Assembly (NCBI GenBank): GCA_007117185.1
Contig: SKHA01000052.1
Span: 1-9,139 of the forward strand
Length of the DNA stretch: 9,139 nucleotides
Source of the DNA: Spirochaeta sp.
GTDB lineage: Bacteria > Spirochaetota > Spirochaetia > DSM-27196 > Alkalispirochaetaceae
Direction: 5' to 3'
The position numbers and the translations under genes were made by a program. This document shows, one piece after another, positions 1-8,971 of this stretch. The notes under the pieces were generated by a model. The model made no database searches and was not told the DNA's origin. It saw nothing but the letters and a program-made list of their open reading frames with translations. Position 1 is the stretch's first letter. Every line of letters starts with the position of its first letter.

Positions 1-1
1 C

Positions 2-166
2 CGAAATGGACGAGTCACCGCGTCCTACGGGGTCAGGGGGTTACCCACCTCCTATTTTATCGCTCCTGACGGCAGGGTTGCCGGGATGATTGTAGGGATT
101 CTGCCCTGGGACGACCCCGCAATCGTCTCACGGATGCGACAGGCAATCGAGCACTACCGGAGGTAA
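2..166 (+). CDS. TlpA/ResA-like thioredoxin-fold protein, C-terminal fragment
   Basis: This is an open frame that runs in from the left edge and ends at TAA 164-166, giving 54 residues. It contains YGVRGLPTSYFI followed by PDGRV, which is the usual end of a TlpA/ResA-type thioredoxin fold: the cis-proline loop (G-L-P-T), a beta strand, the D-G turn, a second strand, and then a final amphipathic helix ending HYRR. The CxxC active site, and any signal peptide or lipobox, would lie upstream of the window and cannot be checked. Proteins of this family are periplasmic or membrane-anchored thiol-disulfide reductases that are re-reduced by CcdA/DsbD. The next gene, starting 5 bases later, is ccdA, which supports the call and implies one operon. 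The fragment cannot distinguish ResA, TlpA or another thioredoxin-like lipoprotein. Confidence 0.75.
   Translation, partial: RNGRVTASYGVRGLPTSYFIAPDGRVAGMIVGILPWDDPAIVSRMRQAIEHYRR
159..163 (+). promoter_or_regulatory. Ribosome binding site of ccdA
   Basis: GGAGG ends 8 bases before the GTG at 172. It overlaps the last codons of the upstream thioredoxin-like gene. It supports the GTG as the real ccdA start and suggests translation of the two genes is linked. Confidence 0.75.
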
Positions 167-171
167 CCAGC

Positions 172-1116
172 GTGGACACCAGCGTTTCATTTCTCCTGGC
201 ATTTTCAGCGGGGCTCATATCCTTTCTCTCACCCTGTGTGCTCCCGCTCATTCCCAGCTACATCTCCTTTATCAGTGGCGCCAGCTACGATGAGTTGCGT
301 GGGGGCAGCACCCGGCGGGGCTTTATCCTCCTGCGGACAGCGTTCTTCGTTGCCGGTTTCAGTGTGGTCTTCATGGTGCTGGGGTTGCTCTTCTCGGGAC
401 CGGCGCTGCTATTCTCTCCGGCTCTGCAGTGGATCAACCTGGTCGCGGGGTTGATTGTTGTTCTCCTGGGCCTCAACATTCTCTTCGACCTTGTATCGCT
501 CCTGCAATCGGAGAAACGGGTTCATCTGAAGAAGCGCCCCGGTAGCGTCGGAGGGGCCGCGGTGGCCGGGATGGCGTTCGGCGCCGGATGGAGTCCCTGT
601 ATCGGGCCCATTCTGGCGTCAATCCTCTTTCTGGCAGGCTCCTCAGGGGAGATGGGCCGGGCGGCTTCGCTCCTGCTGGTCTATTCTCTCGGGCTGGGGT
701 TGCCCTTCCTGGCAGCAGGATTTGCCTTCGACCGGGTCTCGGGATATCTGGAACGGATTCGTCCGTGGATGGGTCGGATCAGGGTATTCAGCGGGCTCTT
801 TCTGATCCTGATGGGGCTGCTGATCGCGTTTGGTCGCTTTCAGCAGCTCAACGGCATCCTGATCAGTGCAGGGATCCAACTGGAGGGATGGAGTACTGCC
901 GACCCGGACCGGGCTCGATTAGTCTTCGGCGTGACCCTCACGGCGCTGGCCCTGGCCTATCCGGTGACTTCCCTGTTGAGAGGTCGCCTTTCCACCCTGC
1001 GCCCCGTTGCCACGACGTTTTCGGCAGTCCTGCTGGTGATAGCGTTGCTCCAGTGGTCCGGTGTGGTAGACCTGGGATTCGTTGTCAGTCAATGGTTGAT
1101 GTTTCAGGGGATCTGA
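172..1116 (+). CDS. ccdA: CcdA/DsbD-family transmembrane thiol-disulfide (cytochrome c biogenesis) protein
   Basis: This is an inner-membrane electron carrier. It takes reducing equivalents from cytoplasmic thioredoxin and passes them to periplasmic thioredoxin-like proteins such as the one encoded just upstream, for cytochrome c maturation or disulfide reduction. The 314-residue product begins at GTG 172 behind a good GGAGG. Residues 1-30 hold the family signature LSPCVLPLIP with Cys22 in the first membrane helix. The pseudo-repeat GWSPCIGPIL carries the partner Cys143; these two cysteines are the redox pair of the family. Six canonical helices lie roughly at 5-27, 52-75, 84-107, 128-157, 164-187 and 201-222. 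Typical CcdA proteins end about there (around 220-240 residues), but this one continues through a hydrophilic stretch at 223-246 and two more hydrophobic helices at about 247-267 and 280-299. There is no periplasmic DsbD alpha or gamma domain, so full-length DsbD is excluded. Confidence 0.94.
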   Translation: MDTSVSFLLAFSAGLISFLSPCVLPLIPSYISFISGASYDELRGGSTRRGFILLRTAFFVAGFSVVFMVLGLLFSGPALLFSPALQWINLVAGLIVVLLGLNILFDLVSLLQSEKRVHLKKRPGSVGGAAVAGMAFGAGWSPCIGPILASILFLAGSSGEMGRAASLLLVYSLGLGLPFLAAGFAFDRVSGYLERIRPWMGRIRVFSGLFLILMGLLIAFGRFQQLNGILISAGIQLEGWSTADPDRARLVFGVTLTALALAYPVTSLLRGRLSTLRPVATTFSAVLLVIALLQWSGVVDLGFVVSQWLMFQGI

Positions 1117-1123
1117 CAATAAT
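1096..1123 (+). promoter_or_regulatory. Candidate sigma70-type promoter for fabZ
   Basis: TTGATG (1096-1101, 4 of 6 to TTGACA) is followed after 16 bases by AATAAT (1118-1123, 5 of 6 to TATAAT). It lies across the ccdA stop codon. Transcription would begin near 1130 and give a leader of about 20 bases containing the AGGAG of fabZ. It was judged only by consensus match, and read-through from ccdA is equally possible. Confidence 0.4.
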
Positions 1124-1140
1124 ACGAGACGGTTTTTCAA

Positions 1141-1145
1141 AGGAG
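1141..1145 (+). promoter_or_regulatory. Ribosome binding site of fabZ
   Basis: AGGAG ends 5 bases before the ATG at 1151, within an A-rich context. It fixes that ATG as the start of the dehydratase gene. Confidence 0.8.
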
Positions 1146-1150
1146 TAACG

Positions 1151-1570
1151 ATGGATATAAAAGAACTGCTGCCACACCGGGATCCCTTCCTCTTTGTGGA
1201 CACCCTTGAAGAGGTGTCAGAGCAGACGATTATCGGACTGAGAACCTTCACGGACAATGATACGTTCTTTGCCGGACACTTTCCCGAGTATCCGGTGGTT
1301 CCTGGGGTGGTTCTGGTGGAGAGTATGGCTCAGTGTGGCGGCGCCGGGGTGCGCCAGTCCGGTGTCCTGGGAGAAAACCTCTTCTTCCTGGCTACCGTCA
1401 ACAATGTGAAGTTCAGGCGGCAGGTGCGTCCGGGTGACACCGTCCGCATGACCATCACCAATCAGCGTGTCACCGCCCGGATGATCCGCCAGTCCGGAGT
1501 AGCCACTGTGGGCGACGAAGTTGCCTGTGAAGCGGAGTGGATGTGCCTGGTAGGGCCTCCCCCGGCGTAA
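1151..1570 (+). CDS. fabZ: 3-hydroxyacyl-[acyl-carrier-protein] dehydratase FabZ
   Basis: This is a cytoplasmic enzyme of type II fatty acid synthesis that removes water from (3R)-hydroxyacyl-ACP to give trans-2-enoyl-ACP. The 139-residue length matches the single hot-dog-fold FabZ family. The N-terminus has LLPHRDPFLFVD, a near-exact form of the family opening motif. The catalytic block follows: GHFP with His43, then PGVVLVESMAQ with Glu57. The His-to-Glu spacing of 14 residues is that of characterised FabZ enzymes. The F-R-R-x-V-x-P-G-D segment near residues 88-96 is the usual strand and turn of the fold. It starts 34 bases after ccdA with a strong AGGAG and may be co-transcribed or have its own promoter. 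No lipid A genes (lpxA, lpxD) are adjacent, unlike in many proteobacteria. A more specialised hydroxyacyl-ACP dehydratase is possible but less likely. Confidence 0.95.
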   Translation: MDIKELLPHRDPFLFVDTLEEVSEQTIIGLRTFTDNDTFFAGHFPEYPVVPGVVLVESMAQCGGAGVRQSGVLGENLFFLATVNNVKFRRQVRPGDTVRMTITNQRVTARMIRQSGVATVGDEVACEAEWMCLVGPPPA

Positions 1571-1615
1571 GCGGCCCCAGCCTCACCCGGCTGCAACCGG
1601 AGGACGCCGGTCCTG

Positions 1616-3658
1616 CTACTCCCGACGCAGGAAGGCGTCCCGAAAGCCCTGACTCCGCAGCATGAACAGCGCGGTACCCCGTTCGTCCGGTTCCAGCGGT
1701 CCCACCACGATCCGGTACACCGCGGTGTCCCGTTCCTGCTGGGAGAGGACTGACACCGGCAGGCCGGCGGTACCGTTCAGCCGTGTTACTGCGCGGCGGG
1801 CGCTCTCTTCGCTGGTCATGGCGGCAACCTGCACATAGTAGGCACCACGCTGCAATGACGCTACCAGCGGAAATGATGATTCCGGCGCCGGCGCAGCGGG
1901 CTGCTCAGCGGGTGGATCCGGCCGGGTTGGTTCCTCCGGTGACGTCGGCGTCTCCGGCACCGTTGCAGGGGCGGCGATCGCTTCACTCACTGGAGCCTCC
2001 GGAGCCTCTACAACCGGGACCTGCACCACAACATCGGTCTCCACCGGCTCTTCTGCCAGGAGGGGATCGGCTTCAGGATCCGGTATCTCCGGACTTCGAA
2101 ATTCTGCCGGCTCCAATGTGAGCACCGCATCGTCAGGAATGCGGGTAGGTCCCGTTGCGATCTCCGGAGCCGCTACAACTGCCGGGGGCGCCGCCTCCAC
2201 TACCTCCGGTTGCGCCGCCTCCAGGTCGACCTCGTCGCCCTCCTCCATCACATCCACCAGCGGAAGAGCCACCGTCGGGTCTGCTTCCGACTCGGATACG
2301 GGGCTCGGCTCCACGATCTGCATCGCCTCTGCAAGGGAAACCTCCGGAAGGGGCATGCGGGTCACCTCATCCGGCTGCGCCTGCGGCGGAAGTTCCACGA
2401 TCTGCACCGGTCCATCGTCCCCGGCAATTGGCAGGGCCACGTTTGGATCAGATTCCTCCGGTCCGGCAGGCATCACCGCTACGATTTCAGGGGGGCGTAT
2501 CCCCTCGGGATCAGGAAGAATCGCGGTAACGATAATTTCGTTGGGAAACGGCCGCGGCAGAGGATCCACCTCGATGACCATCGCCGCAGAAAGGTCCAGC
2601 AGCGGCAACTCCGCCACCACCGGTGAGTCGCCAGCAGGGGGCGGTGGAAGGAGGTCATCCACAGGGGAGCTCTCCAGGGGGGCTCGGCTCACCTGCTCGG
2701 ATCCAAGAGTCTCCTCCATGGAGCGCAGGCGCTGCGCCAGAGGATCTATCGCTGTCTGTTCGGCCTGCGGGGTGGCGATCTCTACCGGGCTGACCACCGG
2801 AGCAGGGTCTGAGGGCACCTCTTGGGGAGTCTCTTCTGCAATTCGAGGCTCCTGAGGGATCTGCAAAACCACCGTCAGCGGCGCCAACCGTGGTGGAGAG
2901 ACCATGGGCAGCGGCACATCCGGTGTATCCGGCTGTTCCGCCGGGGGTGTCACTGTGATGCGCAGTTCAGGGGTCACCGTAACCGCGGGGGCTTCACCGA
3001 TAACCTCGGCGCTCTCCGGAGGAGTCGGGTCAGGGAGAGCCTCAGTGACGGAAATGACATCCTCCACCGGGGGGGACGGAGGTGACGGGGCAGACGCCAG
3101 GTCCTGAGGCTCTTCATCCAACCGGGGCGTTGCGGCCACCTGGACCGGCGGCGGCTCAGGTGCGGCTTCCGATGGGGGCTCCGGCGTCACCCCCGCTACG
3201 GCCGGGTTGACGATCGCCACGTTCGGATCGCCCAGGGTGGCTGCCGGGTTCACATCCGGGTCGGGGTGAAAGGGAAGATCCTGATTCGGATCGATGGTGG
3301 TCAGTCCGGGCATGCGTACCGGTTCAGCCCGTACTATGCCGCTGCGGTCCGGGCGAACCCCAAGCTCAGCAGCTGCCGCTTCGGAAAGGACCATGAACAC
3401 CCCGGCTTCCTCCACCCGTCCGACAACGATGACCCGAACGCTCTCCCCGGTGCTGTTATTGGTGAGGTCAACCATCGTGTTCAAAGGGAAGGAGTTGGAC
3501 GACGCGAAGTACCCACCGGGCGGGAACTCACCGTATCGACCCACTACAGCTGTGCCCTGCCAGTTGGACTGTCCCAGAACCGGGATCAACCCTGCGAGAA
3601 TCAGGGCCGCCGCAAGAGCTGTCTTGAAAAAGGAAACTCCTCGCACTGTGATCATCAT
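1616..3658 (-). CDS. Secreted SPOR-domain protein with degenerate RlpA-like N-terminal domain and long Pro/Glu-rich linker
   Basis: This is a predicted exported cell-wall protein of 680 residues. Residues 1-29 are a signal peptide: Arg6 and Lys12, a hydrophobic core at 13-28, and likely cleavage after V-L-G29. Residues about 34-112 resemble the double-psi beta-barrel of RlpA (FPLNTMVDLTN, then a G-x-S-V-R-V-I-V-V strand and LSEAAAAELG). Residues about 115-603 form a low-complexity linker rich in Pro, Glu, Val and Ala, with little predicted fold. Residues 605-680 form a SPOR domain (YYVQVAAM, then VYRIVVGPL), a family that binds septal peptidoglycan lacking stem peptides. RlpA enzymes use a His and an Asp that are not seen here, so enzymatic activity is doubtful. 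The mature protein contains no Lys and no Cys. Two tandem ATGs exist (3658 and 3655); GAGG lies 3 bases from the first and 6 from the second, so the second may be used. It is last in the minus-strand block, 92 bases after recQ. Confidence 0.88.
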   Translation of the reverse strand: MMITVRGVSFFKTALAAALILAGLIPVLGQSNWQGTAVVGRYGEFPPGGYFASSNSFPLNTMVDLTNNSTGESVRVIVVGRVEEAGVFMVLSEAAAAELGVRPDRSGIVRAEPVRMPGLTTIDPNQDLPFHPDPDVNPAATLGDPNVAIVNPAVAGVTPEPPSEAAPEPPPVQVAATPRLDEEPQDLASAPSPPSPPVEDVISVTEALPDPTPPESAEVIGEAPAVTVTPELRITVTPPAEQPDTPDVPLPMVSPPRLAPLTVVLQIPQEPRIAEETPQEVPSDPAPVVSPVEIATPQAEQTAIDPLAQRLRSMEETLGSEQVSRAPLESSPVDDLLPPPPAGDSPVVAELPLLDLSAAMVIEVDPLPRPFPNEIIVTAILPDPEGIRPPEIVAVMPAGPEESDPNVALPIAGDDGPVQIVELPPQAQPDEVTRMPLPEVSLAEAMQIVEPSPVSESEADPTVALPLVDVMEEGDEVDLEAAQPEVVEAAPPAVVAAPEIATGPTRIPDDAVLTLEPAEFRSPEIPDPEADPLLAEEPVETDVVVQVPVVEAPEAPVSEAIAAPATVPETPTSPEEPTRPDPPAEQPAAPAPESSFPLVASLQRGAYYVQVAAMTSEESARRAVTRLNGTAGLPVSVLSQQERDTAVYRIVVGPLEPDERGTALFMLRSQGFRDAFLRRE

Positions 3659-3659
3659 G

Positions 3660-3707
3660 CACCTCTAGGGTGTAGATCGGCAGATCAGGGCCCATCCCTT
3701 AGAGGTG
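3660..3707 (-). promoter_or_regulatory. Inverted repeat in the 5' leader that pairs with the Shine-Dalgarno sequence of the SPOR gene
   Basis: Read on the minus strand, CACCTCTAAGGG (3707-3696) is followed by a 25-base loop and then CCCTAGAGGTG (3670-3660). The arms pair over 11 bp with one bulged A. The second arm contains the GAGG ribosome binding site and ends 1 base before the first ATG of the SPOR gene. As RNA the hairpin would hide that site. No run of T follows, so a simple terminator of recQ is unlikely. The loop also holds two GATC boxes in GATCTGCCGATC. It could instead be a DNA operator. Confidence 0.5.
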
Positions 3708-3715
3708 ATGGTAAA

Positions 3716-3744
3716 ATGATCAGGACGGCATTGCGACGCTACAA
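3716..3744 (-). promoter_or_regulatory. Weak candidate promoter for the SPOR gene
   Basis: On the minus strand, TTGTAG (3744-3739, 3 of 6) is separated by 17 bases from GATCAT (3721-3716, 4 of 6). Initiation would fall just ahead of the inverted repeat at 3660-3707. The match is poor and it is listed only because this gap is the one place in the block with room for a promoter. Confidence 0.2.
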
Positions 3745-3750
3745 CCCGGG

Positions 3751-5588
<1,838 letters not shown>

Positions 5589-5592
<4 letters not shown>

Positions 5593-6812
5593 CCGGTGAG
5601 CAACACTCCGCCAGTCGTCTGGTGAATGCGTTCCACCATGGTTGTCCGCCAGATCCACTCCTCGGGGATGCCCCTGTCGCCGCCGATGCCGTACATCCCG
5701 CCGGCCAGGGGCCCCAGCATGATCGCCCGGCCGCAATTATCGCCGCTGGCCAGGATGTTCATCCGGTTCGCCTCACGAAAGGTTGCGGTGTTTACCAGGA
5801 TGTGGAGAACCAGGGGCACCGACATGTCCACGTGGCACGCCGCGCCGAACGTCTTGGTCGCACCGCGGATATCCAGCCCTTCCCAGTCCAGCGCCTGCCT
5901 GACCAATTGCTGCGCCTTCTCTCCCAGCAGGGGAAGCCGCTTCACTGCCAGCTCGTAAAGCGTCGCCGCCGGATTTTCCCCGGCGCCCTGAACGTACAGA
6001 TCCCGCATGACATGAGCCAGAAACTGCGAGTACACCACCGCGGCGTCGTTGTTGTTGGTGATTCGCACCGCCTGTTCGACCATCCTGTCCAGCTCGTCAC
6101 CCTCGTAGAAGTGCGCCAGCACCGCAGAACGGCTTAACGCAGGCATCTGGTCGTCGTCGGGGCCGAGACCACTGAGCTCGCCGGAAACAGCGTCGATCAG
6201 CCGGTCTGCTTCTGAGAGCTCCTGCGTGGACCATTGCTGCAGTTTCAGCGGCGTCCTCACCTGCTCTTTCAGCCCTTCCCGGTCAAACTCGAAGTAGTAC
6301 CGTGAGATATAGTGAGCCGCCGAGGAGAGCCGCTCCGGCGGGAGGGTTGTCTCGGCATCCAGCACACGCTGCTGAATTTCCTTACCCAGGCGGGTGATGT
6401 TGTAGACAGTCTCGCGCATGGGGCCATCGGCGTAGCCCACGTATTCGCCGCCGGGACCGAAGTACTCCTGAAAGACCCGGATATAGGTGGCCCGGTCAAA
6501 CCCCGCTTCGCTGACAGCCTGAAGCAGAACGTAGATGTATTCGCTGTAGTTGGACCCGTCCCCGGCATGACGGTGAGGATGGGCGAAGAACGCCGGGACG
6601 CCCTGGTAGTTCTCAGGGTCCGGTTCCAGAAACTCCGCGGTGTCTCCCGCGTTCTGGACGATCTGTTTGATTTTTCCCTGAGAGTAGATCCAGTGGACTC
6701 CCATTCCGCTGGCGTCAGCCACCAGGGTACCCAGTATTGCCGCCTTCACTCCGTGGTTGTTCTTCAAGACATTCATCGTCTGAAAGTACTCACGTGCCGT
6801 CTGAAAGACCAC
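5589..6812 (-). CDS. ADP-ribosylglycohydrolase (ARH)/J1-crystallin-like family protein
   Basis: This 407-residue product has no signal peptide and is likely cytoplasmic. The fold family is recognised from the N-terminal AAILGTLVADASGMGVHWIY (about 24-43), an acidic/polar block GDGSNYSEY at 84-92, a central ITNNNDAAVVYSQF segment, and the C-terminal SGDNCGRAIMLGPLAGGMYG (about 356-375) followed by GIPEEW. Canonical ARH/DraG enzymes carry G-D-T-D-T at that C-terminal position to bind magnesium and remove ADP-ribose; here it reads G-D-N-C-G, as I recall for the crystallin-like branch. Asp358 is kept, but activity on ADP-ribose is uncertain. The start is ambiguous: GTG 6812 lies 3 bases after the tex stop, while ATG 6776 (residue 13) is also possible, and neither has a clear Shine-Dalgarno. 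It ends in an ATGA overlap with recQ, so the two are probably made together. Confidence 0.82.
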
Positions 6813-6815
6813 TGA

Positions 6816-8951
6816 TCAACCGTCCCGGGCCAGGTCCAGGCTGATCCGGTTCCGGACACGGTCGACGTCAAGGACGTGAACCCGCACCGTCTGCTGAACC
6901 CGGAGAGCCCCTTCGATTTTACTCACGTGGACCAGCCCGTCCCGGTGTACCCCCACATCGACGAACGCGCCGAAGGCGGTGACGTTGGTGACCCGGCCGG
7001 GGAGGATCATCCCCACCGTCAGATCGTCGATGGTGTGGACGTTCTCATCGAAGGTGAAAAGCTCAAAGGATTCCCGGGGGTCCCGGCCGGGGCGCAGCAG
7101 TTCAGCCCGAATATCCTCAAGGGTGGGTATCCCCACCTCGTCGGTACAGTATCGGCGCAGCTCTATCGCCCCGCACAGCCCGTGGTTTCCCGGCAGATCC
7201 CCCACCGCCGCCCCCAGATCCGCGGCGATCTGTTCTACCAGGGGATACCGCTCTGGGTGAATTCCGCTGCTGTCCAAAGGGTGTTCCCCCCCGCGGACCC
7301 TCAGAAACCCTGCTGCCTGCTGAAAGGTCACCGCGCCTATTCCCGGGACGGAGGAGAGGGTGTTGCGGTTGCGGTAGGGGCCGTGTTTCTCCCGGTAGCC
7401 CACGATCGCCCGGGCGTTGGCGGCAGAGAGGCCCGAGACGTACTGCAGCAGCTCTGCGCTGGCGGTGTTCACCTCGGCACCAACGGCGTTTACACAGGAG
7501 CGGACGGTGTCCGCCAGGCGCCCGGCGAGGAGTTTCTGATCCAGGTCATGCTGGTACTGCCCCACCCCGATCGCCGCAGGGTCGATCTTGACCAGCTCCG
7601 CCAGGGGGTCCATGAGCCGCCGACCGATGGAGATCGCCCCGCGAACGGTGACATCCTGGTCGGGAAACTCCAGTCTGGCCACCTTTGAGGCGGAATACAC
7701 CGACGCACCAGCTTCGTTGACCATGATCACCGGTATCCGTGTGCCGTCGGCACCCTCGGCCACCGCGTCGATGAGGAAGCCCTCGGCCTCGCGCCCGCCG
7801 GTCCCGTTGCCCACTGCCACCGCCTTGAGGCCCCAGGTGCTGATCAGGTGACGAACCGTCTCGGCGGCTTTCGTGGTTTCCTCCCGGGGGGGCAGCGGAT
7901 AGATCGTGGTGTGGTGAAGGAGCGATCCCTGCGCGTCCAGACAGACCACCTTGCACCCCGTGCGAAACCCCGGGTCAACCGCCAGCAGGGGTACCTGTCC
8001 CAGCGGCGGGGCCATCAGGAGGTCCCTCAGGTTGCGGCTGAAGATCGCAGCAGCGGTCTCCTCCGCCTGGGTCCGCAGTTCGTGAATCAGCTCCGTCTCC
8101 AGGGACGGCGCCAGGAGCCGGCGGTAGGCATCCCGGGCCACCGCTTCCATGAACCGCCGCCGGCCGGCCGGGGGCGGCCCCGTGCGTACCTCCAGGGCGG
8201 CCACGCCGGATCGGTATACCTCTTCCATCGCCGCTTCCTCGTCGGGCAGGGCGTGAACCGAGAGGATCTTCTCGCGTCCCCCCCGAAGCACCGCAAGAAC
8301 CCGGTGGGAGGGCGCCCGACGGGCCAACTCGGACCACTCGTAGTAGTCGCGGTACGTCTCGGTGGGGTCCTCCGGGGCAGACTTACCGGTGGTTCGGGCG
8401 CTGGAGAGCACTCCCCGCCGGCGGAACAGCTCCCGCAGGGCGCCCCGCAGCGCAGCAACCTCAGAGAGTTTTTCGGCGATGATGTCACCGGCTCCGGCCA
8501 GGGCACCGGCGGGATCGGGCTGTGTGGCGGCCAGCTGATAGGGGTCGTCGTCGCCACGAGCAAGGATCTTTTCCGCCAGCGGCTCGTAACCGGCCTCACG
8601 GGCCACTTGAGCCCTGGTGCGGCGGCGGGGGCGGTGCGGCAGGTACAGGTCTTCCAGCTCGGCCATCGTCCCGGCGGCGGTGAGAGCGCGCTCAAGCTCC
8701 GCTGTCAGCAGCTCCCGCTCCCGCAGCGATGCCAGGATCGAATCGCGCCGTTTGTTCAGCGCTGTCAGCTGCACCGCAACGTCGCGAATCCGTTCTATCT
8801 GCTCTTCGTCCAGAGACCCGGTGCGTTCCTTGCGGTATCTGGCGATGAAGGGGATGGTTGCGCCCTCTTCAAGAAGCTGAAGAACGGCGGTGATGCCCGA
8901 CGCGGGCAACTGGGTGTGTAAAGCGATGGGCGAGGTAAGATCGGCGGTCAT
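6816..8951 (-). CDS. tex: Tex family transcription accessory / RNA-binding protein
   Basis: This is a cytoplasmic nucleic-acid-binding protein, the bacterial relative of eukaryotic Spt6, linked to transcription and gene expression under stress. Its 711 residues are slightly below the usual 720-780. The N-terminal helical Tex region includes the conserved GATIPFIARYRKERTG (about 30-45). A YqgF/RNase H-like domain starts near 321 with LAVDPGFRTG (Asp326) and includes VGNGTGGRE and VNEAGASVYSAS. The segment RGAISIGRRLMDPLAELVKI and GQYQHDL are family hallmarks. A helix-hairpin-helix region follows (about 494-560, with SVPGIG). A single S1 RNA-binding domain occupies about 646-711 (VTAFGAFVDVG, HVSKI) and ends the protein with no tail. 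The ATG fits the family's N-terminus. It lies 20 bases after tRNA-Glu, with only GGCGGG directly before it, and the gene runs into the ARH-like gene after 3 bases. Confidence 0.96.
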   Translation of the reverse strand: MTADLTSPIALHTQLPASGITAVLQLLEEGATIPFIARYRKERTGSLDEEQIERIRDVAVQLTALNKRRDSILASLRERELLTAELERALTAAGTMAELEDLYLPHRPRRRTRAQVAREAGYEPLAEKILARGDDDPYQLAATQPDPAGALAGAGDIIAEKLSEVAALRGALRELFRRRGVLSSARTTGKSAPEDPTETYRDYYEWSELARRAPSHRVLAVLRGGREKILSVHALPDEEAAMEEVYRSGVAALEVRTGPPPAGRRRFMEAVARDAYRRLLAPSLETELIHELRTQAEETAAAIFSRNLRDLLMAPPLGQVPLLAVDPGFRTGCKVVCLDAQGSLLHHTTIYPLPPREETTKAAETVRHLISTWGLKAVAVGNGTGGREAEGFLIDAVAEGADGTRIPVIMVNEAGASVYSASKVARLEFPDQDVTVRGAISIGRRLMDPLAELVKIDPAAIGVGQYQHDLDQKLLAGRLADTVRSCVNAVGAEVNTASAELLQYVSGLSAANARAIVGYREKHGPYRNRNTLSSVPGIGAVTFQQAAGFLRVRGGEHPLDSSGIHPERYPLVEQIAADLGAAVGDLPGNHGLCGAIELRRYCTDEVGIPTLEDIRAELLRPGRDPRESFELFTFDENVHTIDDLTVGMILPGRVTNVTAFGAFVDVGVHRDGLVHVSKIEGALRVQQTVRVHVLDVDRVRNRISLDLARDG

Positions 8952-8959
8952 CCCGCCAT
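8943..8959 (-). promoter_or_regulatory. Start-codon hairpin and three-codon ORF at the tex translation start
   Basis: On the minus strand, GGCGG-GATGA-CCGCC (8957-8943) forms a perfect 5-bp GC stem with the tex ATG in its 5-base loop. Overlapping it, ATG GCG GGA TGA (8959-8948) is a three-codon reading frame whose stop overlaps the tex start as ATGA. No normally spaced Shine-Dalgarno is visible, so initiation may use this exposed start or reinitiation. The structure is short and could be chance. Confidence 0.35.
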
Positions 8960-8971
8960 GGTAGCCAAAAT

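Noticed and set aside
1571..1615. Possible bidirectional terminator between the convergent fabZ and SPOR genes
   Set aside because: Two short hairpins can be drawn (CAGCC/GGCTG at 1578-1593 and AGGAC/GTCCT at 1601-1614), but the stems are only 5 bp and neither side has a T-run. Termination here may be Rho-dependent; the sequence does not show an intrinsic terminator.
2118..2855. A 245-codon plus-strand open frame opposite the SPOR gene
   Set aside because: It encodes a Ser/Gly/Thr-rich low-complexity product that mirrors the Pro/Glu-rich linker codons on the other strand, has no recognisable domain and no ribosome site. Long antisense frames are expected opposite GC-rich repetitive coding.
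5593..5736. A 48-residue N-terminal extension of RecQ starting at 5736
   Set aside because: It lies wholly inside the 3' end of the ARH-like gene in another frame, is Arg/His/Gly-rich like an out-of-frame reading, and precedes a RecQ N-terminus that already starts properly at 5592 with an ATGA overlap.
7848..8921. A 357-codon plus-strand open frame opposite tex
   Set aside because: It is antisense to well-conserved Tex sequence, is Gly/Arg/Gln-rich, and lacks a ribosome site or motif.
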